Source of the DNA: Nonomuraea maritima
GTDB taxonomy: Bacteria; Actinomycetota; Actinomycetes; Streptosporangiales; Streptosporangiaceae
Reading direction: 5' to 3'
Assembly (NCBI RefSeq): GCF_900100395.1
Contig: NZ_FNFB01000003.1
Coordinates: 358,508 to 422,507, forward strand
DNA length: 64,000 bases
How positions within the stretch are numbered: position 1 is the first letter of the stretch; each line of letters opens with the position of its first letter. Of the stretch, positions 58,847 to 64,000 are shown piece by piece. A program made the position numbers and the translations under genes. The notes under the pieces were generated by a model. That model saw nothing but the letters and a program-made list of their open reading frames with translations. It was not told the origin of the DNA and did no database searches.

Positions 58847-59077
58847 CTACAGGGAACCGCGTCCGCTCACGTGGCGGTCAGGCGCCTTCGACAGGCCGTG
58901 ATCCAGGCGGGAGGCGTTGACAGCGGCGTGCACCGCGAGCGCCACCGGCAGGGCGAGGAGCAGGGCCCACGGCACCGCGCCGACCGCGGCCAGGAGACAG
59001 ATCGCAGGAAACGCGATGAGCGTGGGGACCGTAGAGATCAGGGCGATACGCGTACGGGTTCGACGGTTCAAGATCAA
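58847..59077 (-). CDS. Small two-helix membrane protein
   Basis: 76 aa. Two hydrophobic helices (LISTVPTLIAFPAICLLAAVGA and PWALLLALPVALAVHAAV) follow a short basic start RRTRTR, and a polar tail ends the protein. The start would be TTG at 59077, with only a weak ribosome site. It lies 33 bases downstream of the frameshifted MerR gene on the same strand and may be a target gene. Function unknown. Confidence 0.5.
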   Translation of the reverse strand: MILNRRTRTRIALISTVPTLIAFPAICLLAAVGAVPWALLLALPVALAVHAAVNASRLDHGLSKAPDRHVSGRGSL

Positions 59078-59110
59078 ACCGCTCGGGCAGATCGGGATGA
59101 CGGCGACAGG

Positions 59111-59877
59111 TCAGGCGGGGCTGTGGCGGGCGCGGTCCAGGTACTCGGCCAGCTCTCGCCAGTCGTCGGCCGGGGCGTCGGCTTCCCCTGACACGGCGGC
59201 CGGATCGTCGTGCCAGGCAGCCCGCACACCGGCCGAGATGCCGGCATCGCCACCGGTGAACAACGCGCTGAGCTCGTCCATACGGGCCACCAGCCGGCGG
59301 ACTTCTGATCAGTGGCAGGAGTACCGGCCCCACGGAGTCGTTCGGCTCTCCGGTACAGCTCGGGCCACTCGATCTCGAGCAGGTAATGCATCGCGGGCCC
59401 CAGGGCCGAGGCACGAGCCCGCAGGACCTGTCTCTGGTCGGCATCCAGATGGCGGCCCAACGTGTGCTCGCTCCCCGGACCGGTGCCGCCGATCGCCTGC
59501 AGCGCATCGAGCAGAGTCGTGGACGCCGGGGCCCGGTCGCTCGACAGTTCCTCGCCGAGCCGCACGAGCCGCTCGCGCAGGACCTCGAGCGCGGCCATGG
59601 ACGCCTCCACCCCGGCCAGGTGATCACGCACCAGCCGTGTCGGATCGACGCCCGCGTCGAGGCAGACGGCGATGGTGTCCAGCGCCAGCCCGAGACTGCG
59701 CAGCGCCAGCACCTGATAGAGACGTACGAGATCGTCCTCGGTGTATTCCCGGTGTCCTCCCGTGGTGCGCTGTGACGGGCTGAGCAGACCGATGGCGTCC
59801 CAGTGGTGCAGCATGCGCACGGTCAGTCCGCCGGCCTCCGCGAGCCGGCCCACTTTCCAGGTTGCTGAAGGGGTCAT
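59111..59877 (-). pseudogene. MerR-family regulator interrupted by a one-base frameshift
   Basis: The first part, from ATG 59877, is a normal MerR domain: WKVGRLAEAGGLTVRMLHHWDAIGLLSPSQRTTGGHREYTEDDLVRLYQ. Near 59303-59306 the frame must shift: the expected continuation VRRLVARMDELSALFTGGDAGI..WRELAEYLDRARHSPA lies in another frame that ends at TGA 59111-59113. Insertion of a single G (CAG-GAA-GTC instead of CAGAAGTC) would restore a 255-residue protein with a TipA-type C-terminal domain. As it stands the reading frame runs on to 59074 with unrelated residues. Confidence 0.8.
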
Positions 59878-59894
59878 GTGGCCACGATGCATCA

Positions 59895-60222
59895 TCACAC
59901 CGCGTGAGGTTCAAGCCATGACAGCGACCCGCGCACCGGAACGCGCCGGCCGGCCATCCGCCAGCGGTACACGGCGGGACGGTTCGCGGTGTCGGCCGGG
60001 TGCGACTCCTCGTCGACCGAGGTCGGGTCGAACAGGTCCTCGTGGCACGCCGAATCGTCCGGGTAGTCGGTGAGCCACACGCCGTCGGGCGCCTCAGGCC
60101 GGGGGCCGAGGGCGGCGTGCGTGGCCTGGAAGAGTTCGGTGTTGTGGTCGACGACCCTGTTGAAGAAGTCTCTCCTGTCGCGGGTGAGGAACCGGCTGAG
60201 CAGCGGATAAGGCCTTCCGGCT
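59895..60222 (-). other. Coding-like fragment, unrecognised
   Basis: A frame ending at 59895 reads like protein (LLSRFLTRDRRDFFNRVVDHNTELFQ, PDGVWLTDYPDDSACHEDLFDPTS, WRMAGRRVPVRGSLSWLEPHAV) but has no nearby start codon or ribosome site. It may be the 3' part of a decayed gene; I do not recognise it. The rest of 60223-60540 shows no supportable gene. Confidence 0.35.
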
Positions 60223-60540
60223 TGACGCTGTCGCCGTGGACCGACAGGTGATCGTCGAGATGCGTCTTGATGGTCTCCGGCTTCCCGCCCGGCCGCCTCA
60301 GCGCGCTTCTCGGCCTGGCGCTTGCGGGCCTCCAGCGTGGGAACGTACTTGGCCTTCTGGTTCTTCAGCGTCCTGGACGGCCGGTAGCGACCTCGGGTTC
60401 CTCGGGCCGTGCGTGACCATGTCATGGGTGACGACGGCGAACGCAGCCTCGCCCACTCGCCACCGGGTGAGACCGAGACACCTGCCTTCTGACGGTAGGT
60501 CGGACTCTCTGTGAACTGTTCGCCCTGCAGCGGGCGTGAC

Positions 60541-61350
60541 TCAATCCCTCTGGAGTCGGTAGCCCCTGACGTAGTCGACCACGAACTCCTTGGGGTACGG
60601 CCCCACCCTGTCGGGTCCCTCCGCGTCGGGGAACTCGTAGATGCCGAGCATGAGCTGCATCGGATGATCCGGGGACTGCCGGATGGTCCTGACGTGCCGG
60701 CCGTCCACGAAGAAGGCCACCCGATCAGGGGTCCACTCGACCGCGTACACATGGAACTCGCGTGCGTCGATGGGGAGGACCTCGGCGGCGAACTCGTCGG
60801 TGATCATGGGATCGCCGAACGGGTGGACGCCCATGCCGACCGCCGTCGCGTCCGCGCGGACGTCACGTCCGAAGATCTCGCAGACGCAGATCTCCGCCGA
60901 CCGCTCGGGCACGTCCTCGAAGCCGATCATCCACAGGGCGACCATCGCACGCGGATCATCGGTGGCCCGCGCGCGCATCTCGATCAGGCCGAAGTGCGGC
61001 GTGTAGAGCCGGACCTCCTCCTGTGCCTCACGCACGACGGCGCCCCGCCCGTGCTGGCCGACGGTACTGCCCACCGGCCCGGAGAACACGCCGGTCTGCA
61101 GCGAGGACACCCGCATCCGCCCCTCCGTCTCCGGCGACCACGGCGGCTGGTCCTCCTCGATCAGCAGACGCAGGCAGCCGTCGCCCACGCGATACCGCGC
61201 CGCCGAGGCAGCGCGTGTGGTCCACTGCGGCAGATAACGCGGAATCCAGCGCCGCTCATCGAGCCCGCCCCCGTCGAAGGTGTCCTCGAACTCCAGCACG
61301 TACTCAGCCTTCCTGGCCACCGTGCACGTGCCGTCCTTGGCTTCACTCAT
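60541..61350 (-). CDS. Glycoside hydrolase family 16-like protein with altered catalytic motif
   Basis: 269 aa, cytosolic in appearance (no signal peptide). The GH16 layout is evident: YVLEFEDTFDGGGLDERRW at the start, a GLIEMRAR strand, and FHVYAVEWTPDRVAFFVDGRHVRTI near the end. The catalytic E-x-D-x-x-E motif is replaced by EICVCE (Glu153, Cys155, Cys157, Glu158), so nucleophile and acid/base Glu remain but the central Asp is Cys. Activity on beta-glucans is therefore doubtful; a specialised or binding role is possible. Confidence 0.82.
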   Translation of the reverse strand: MSEAKDGTCTVARKAEYVLEFEDTFDGGGLDERRWIPRYLPQWTTRAASAARYRVGDGCLRLLIEEDQPPWSPETEGRMRVSSLQTGVFSGPVGSTVGQHGRGAVVREAQEEVRLYTPHFGLIEMRARATDDPRAMVALWMIGFEDVPERSAEICVCEIFGRDVRADATAVGMGVHPFGDPMITDEFAAEVLPIDAREFHVYAVEWTPDRVAFFVDGRHVRTIRQSPDHPMQLMLGIYEFPDAEGPDRVGPYPKEFVVDYVRGYRLQRD

Positions 61351-61409
61351 GCGTCAATCCTCGTTCAGGTGCCGTAGCGGAGCGAGTGCCGTCCTGAAGC
61401 CATGTGAGG

Positions 61410-61913
61410 TCACGAGAGTCCGGCCACCAACACCGCCCACCGAGCACCGGACGGAGCCTTGACCGTCAGCGTGCGTCGTTCCGGTTTCCCGACCGGGTAG
61501 TTGTCAAGGGTGAACGTGGTGTAGCCCGCAGCGCACTGCCGCAGTGTCCGGAAGCTCGCGCTGATCGTGATCGCCAGCTTCCCACGGGAACCAGCGCAAT
61601 CCACAGCGATCTTGTACGCGTTCCCCACCTTGAGCTCGCCGGACCATGCAACCTCGTTGCTGTCGGCGACGTGATGAAGAAGAACCTTCCCGTTCACCTT
61701 CTTTCGCAAGTCGACCATCGGCCGCGCCGACGAAGAAGGCGCGGGCAGCTGAGCAGATGGTTCCGCCTCCGCGGATGACCGTTCTGAGCAGCCGGTCACC
61801 AGGAGCATGAGCACGACCGCACTCGCGGAGACCCGGCCGAGCGGCCCACGAACAAGGTCAGGCAGCATTGTCGATCCGGTACGGGGTCGTGTGGGACTGC
61901 GCCGATCTCTCAT
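61410..61913 (-). CDS. Hypothetical lipoprotein
   Basis: 167 aa from ATG 61913 with GGGGAG upstream. After a basic N-terminus, the hydrophobic stretch and lipobox LLVTGC give an acylated Cys at residue 42. A Ser/Glu/Ala-rich linker precedes a small beta-rich domain with two Cys (AVDCAGS and LRQCAAG) likely to form a disulphide. No domain recognised. It lies 32 bases downstream of the APC permease gene on the same strand. Confidence 0.7.
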   Translation of the reverse strand: MRDRRSPTRPRTGSTMLPDLVRGPLGRVSASAVVLMLLVTGCSERSSAEAEPSAQLPAPSSSARPMVDLRKKVNGKVLLHHVADSNEVAWSGELKVGNAYKIAVDCAGSRGKLAITISASFRTLRQCAAGYTTFTLDNYPVGKPERRTLTVKAPSGARWAVLVAGLS

Positions 61914-61945
61914 CGGAGACTCCCCAAGGTCGGTCGGTCGTTCGG

Positions 61946-63211
61946 TCATGAGGAGCGGTTGACGATCGCCCGCCGGAGTCCGTACGCGGCGGCGCCGGAG
62001 GCCAGCACCGCGGCGCCCGTGATCACTGAGGTCAGGGGCAGGGAGAAGGCGAGGATCAGGCAGCCGGCCAGGCCAAGGGCGGGGACGAACCGCGGAGGGC
62101 GGCCCTCGCCGGGCGTGAGGGTCCAGGCGCAGGCGTTGGCGATGGCGTAGTAGACCAGCACGCCGAAGGAGGAGAAGCCGATCGCGCCGCGCAGGTCCGC
62201 CGTACCGGCCAGGATGGCCACGACCGCGCCGATGAGCAGCTCGGCGCGGTGCGGGATCTTGAAGCGGGGGTGGACGGCGGCCAGCACATGCGGCAGGTGC
62301 CGGTCTCTCGCCATGGCCAGCGTGGTACGCGAGATGCCCAGGATCAGCGCCAGCAGCGAACCGGTCGCGGCCACCGCGGCGCCCACGTTGACCACCGGCG
62401 CCAGAGCGGGCAGCCCGGCGGCGCGCACGGCGTCGGCGAGCGGGGCGGTCGCCTGGCTGAGGCCCGTGCTGCCCAGCACGGTCAGCGCCGCCACCGCGAC
62501 CGCCGCGTACACGACCAGGGTGAGTCCGAATGCGATGGGGATGGCCCTGGGGATGATCCGGGCCGGGTCCCGCACCTCCTCCCCGAGCGTGGCGATGCGG
62601 GCGTACCCGGCGAAGGCGAAGAACAGCAGGCCCGCCGCCTGCAGGATCCCGGACACGGTGGCATCGGAGGCGACGTCCAGGCGTGCGGCCTGCGGCGTGC
62701 CGGAGGTGAGACAGATGACCACGAACGCGGCCAGTACGGTCAGCACCACGGTGACGATCACTCTGGTCAGCCGGACCGTCTTGGCCATCCCGGCGTAGTT
62801 GACCGCGGTCAGCGCCACCACGGCGGCCACCGCGACCGCGTGCATGTGTTGCGGCCACAGGTAGGAACCCACGGTCAGCGCCATCGCCGCGCACGAGGCG
62901 GTCTTGCCGACCACGAACCCCCACCCGGCCAGATAACCCCAGAAGTCGCCCAGGCGTTCGCGCCCGTACACGTACGTGCCACCGGAGGCGGGATAGCGGG
63001 CGGCCAGCCGAGCTGAGGACGTGGCGTTGCAGTAGGCCACCACCGCCGCCAGCACCAGCCCGATCAGCAGCCCGGCGCCGGCCGCGCGCGCCGCCGGCGC
63101 GAAAGCGGCGAAGACCCCGGCGCCGATCATCGACCCCAACCCGATGCCGACCGCGTCGGGCAGCCCCAGGCGGCGCTCCAGCAGCCCCTGACCGGTGGGT
63201 GTGCCGACCAC
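61946..63211 (-). CDS. APC-superfamily amino acid permease
   Basis: 421 aa from GTG 63211 behind GAGGGAGG. About 12 hydrophobic helices with the APC signature GLGSMIGAGVFAAFAPAARAAG in helix 1 (the unwound G-S/G-G substrate segment) and PASGGTYVYGRERLG after helix 2. It probably imports a neutral amino acid or polyamine. No C-terminal extension. It is followed by the lipoprotein gene. Confidence 0.88.
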   Translation of the reverse strand: MVGTPTGQGLLERRLGLPDAVGIGLGSMIGAGVFAAFAPAARAAGAGLLIGLVLAAVVAYCNATSSARLAARYPASGGTYVYGRERLGDFWGYLAGWGFVVGKTASCAAMALTVGSYLWPQHMHAVAVAAVVALTAVNYAGMAKTVRLTRVIVTVVLTVLAAFVVICLTSGTPQAARLDVASDATVSGILQAAGLLFFAFAGYARIATLGEEVRDPARIIPRAIPIAFGLTLVVYAAVAVAALTVLGSTGLSQATAPLADAVRAAGLPALAPVVNVGAAVAATGSLLALILGISRTTLAMARDRHLPHVLAAVHPRFKIPHRAELLIGAVVAILAGTADLRGAIGFSSFGVLVYYAIANACAWTLTPGEGRPPRFVPALGLAGCLILAFSLPLTSVITGAAVLASGAAAYGLRRAIVNRSS

Positions 63212-63324
63212 GACGACCTCCCTCAGAACGAACGTCGAGATCGGCTGACGATCGTGCGGTCACCGAACCGCCCGGCGCGGGCCGACAGCACCTGCAGCGG
63301 CACCTCGGGTGTGGCGGTCACGGT

Positions 63325-63645
63325 TCAGGCCGTGCGTGTGGCAGCGGACTGGAACAGTTCTACGAGATTGCCCGCGGGGTCGGCGAGCAGGATCTGGCGG
63401 CCGCCGGGGCCGGTGACCAGGTCGCTGTGGAACGTCAGGCCGGCGTCGCGCAACCGGGCGATCCCGGCGTCCAGGTCGTCGACGATGAGGTGGATGCGGT
63501 TGCGGCCGGCGCCGGAGGCGTGACCGGGGGTGGCGCGGGCGCCGGAGCTGCTGGGACCGGACAGCAGCAGCCGCAGCGGGCCGCGTACGACGTCGGCGAA
63601 GGCGGGCGCGGCGCTGAAGCCGAGAGCGAAGCCGAGGTGGGTGGT
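63325..63645 (-). pseudogene. VOC (glyoxalase) superfamily gene truncated by an IS605-type element
   Basis: The C-terminal part of a VOC-family protein is intact: FADVVRGPLRLLLSGPSSSG, NRIHLIVDDLDAGIARLRDAGLTF and GPGGRQILLADPAGNLVELFQ. Going upstream, similarity stops at LGFALGFS and the sequence becomes the end of the transposon at about 63645-63656. The first strands of the domain and the start codon are missing, presumably displaced beyond the window by the insertion. Confidence 0.75.
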
Positions 63646-63655
63646 TTGACGCGCT

Positions 63656-63675
63656 CCCCGGCCTGAAGGCCGGGG
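63656..63675 (-). ncRNA. Terminal hairpin of the IS605-type element (likely omega-RNA scaffold/RE end)
   Basis: CCCCGGCC-TGAA-GGCCGGGG is a perfect 8-bp hairpin 17 bases beyond the tnpB stop codon. In IS200/IS605 elements the sequence after tnpB forms the right-end hairpin and the 3' part of the omega-RNA, with the guide being host DNA just outside the element. Here the outside sequence begins at about 63645-63655, where GTCAAACC leads into VOC coding sequence. The exact end is not proven. Confidence 0.5.
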
Positions 63676-63692
63676 ATTCAGCCCGTGCCGCT

Positions 63693-64000
63693 TCACGCGG
63701 CACCTCTGTGGCTTCCTGTTTCGTCGGCCTGTGCCACCGCGATCGATGGTCTTACCCGGCCTCCACAGGCGTTTAGCCTGTCCGCCCGTCCGGCGGCCAG
63801 AATATTCTTGGCTGCGTTGATGTCCCGGTCGTGGGCCGCCCCGCACAGGCAGGACCACGACCGGACGTGCAGCGGCATCGACTCGGCGGCGGTCCCGCAT
63901 GCAGAGCACAGCTTCGAGGACGGGAACCACCGGTCGATCCTGACGAGCGTGCGGCCGTACCGGGCGGCCTTGTAGGCGAGCATCGCCGTGAACTGGCCCC
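63693..64000 (-). mobile_element. tnpB: 3' part of tnpB (IS200/IS605-type RNA-guided nuclease), cut by window edge
   Basis: The visible 102 residues are the C-terminus of TnpB: GQFTAMLAYKAARYGRTLVRIDRWFPSSKLCSACGTA, then the second half of the zinc ribbon WSCLCGAAHDRD with the last RuvC Asp in HDRDINAAKNIL, and a variable tail. The four zinc cysteines (C-x2-C ... C-x-C) and the RuvC-III Asp are intact, so the protein may be functional if the rest is. The N-terminal RuvC residues lie outside the window. Confidence 0.88.

Noticed and set aside
60236..60514. 92-residue plus-strand frame
   Set aside because: No ribosome site, no domain, and composition like noncoding or decayed DNA.

Overview
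The window is GC-rich actinobacterial chromosome, most likely from the Streptosporangiaceae or a close relative (Nonomuraea-like; this is inferred from gene content and codon style, not a search). Supporting signs are extreme G+C at third positions, many GTG starts behind GGAGG-type ribosome sites, and actinobacterial families: SigE-type sigma factor, GerW/YtfJ protein, O-type truncated haemoglobin, a second divergent EF-Tu, and Lrp, TetR, MarR and MerR regulators. No rRNA, tRNA, CRISPR array or prophage was seen.

Layout. 1-1030: 3'-truncated sialidase-like secreted protein. 1285-6850: a co-directional run of an unrecognised 302-aa protein, an 80-aa small protein, a VAO/4-cresol-dehydrogenase-like flavoprotein, a DHA2-type exporter and a group A flavin monooxygenase. 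This looks like a small self-contained biosynthetic or tailoring-plus-export cassette and is the most novel-looking unit here. 6973-13059: LUD-domain protein divergent from TetR, a CopC unit, and LysR divergent from two SDR genes. 13204-15310: truncated haemoglobin facing a CPA2 antiporter plus its TrkA-C subunit. 16639-22110: central carbon block, with phosphoketolase and acetate kinase on one strand and phosphoglucose isomerase and glucose-6-phosphate dehydrogenase on the other, from one shared intergenic region. 22139-27413: GerW protein, F420-type reductase homologue, SDR/TetR pair, SigE-type sigma factor with a membrane partner, LysE exporter.

27410-32550 is an island of decayed mobile DNA: IS256, IS701 and IS5 transposase remnants mixed with a PemK/MazF-like gene, a nucleotidyltransferase-like gene and a MarR/esterase pair with twin operators. 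32549-38550 holds small stress and hypothetical genes. 38648-46701 is sugar and peptide catabolism: pullulanase-type GH13, amidohydrolase, M20 peptidase, GH2 beta-galactosidase. 46809-49505: divergent EF-Tu and UDP-glucose dehydrogenase. 49647-55960: a translationally coupled peptide ABC transporter operon whose last gene is an M24-fold protein lacking most metal ligands, with an Lrp-type regulator divergent from it. 56772-63211: hypothetical membrane genes, a frameshifted MerR gene, a GH16-like protein with an altered catalytic motif, a lipoprotein and an APC permease. The right edge holds the 3' part of an IS605-type tnpB whose end cuts a VOC-family gene.

Convergent genes are repeatedly separated by long perfect hairpins (10090, 13600, 46733, 56719), which serve as natural transcription-unit boundaries.
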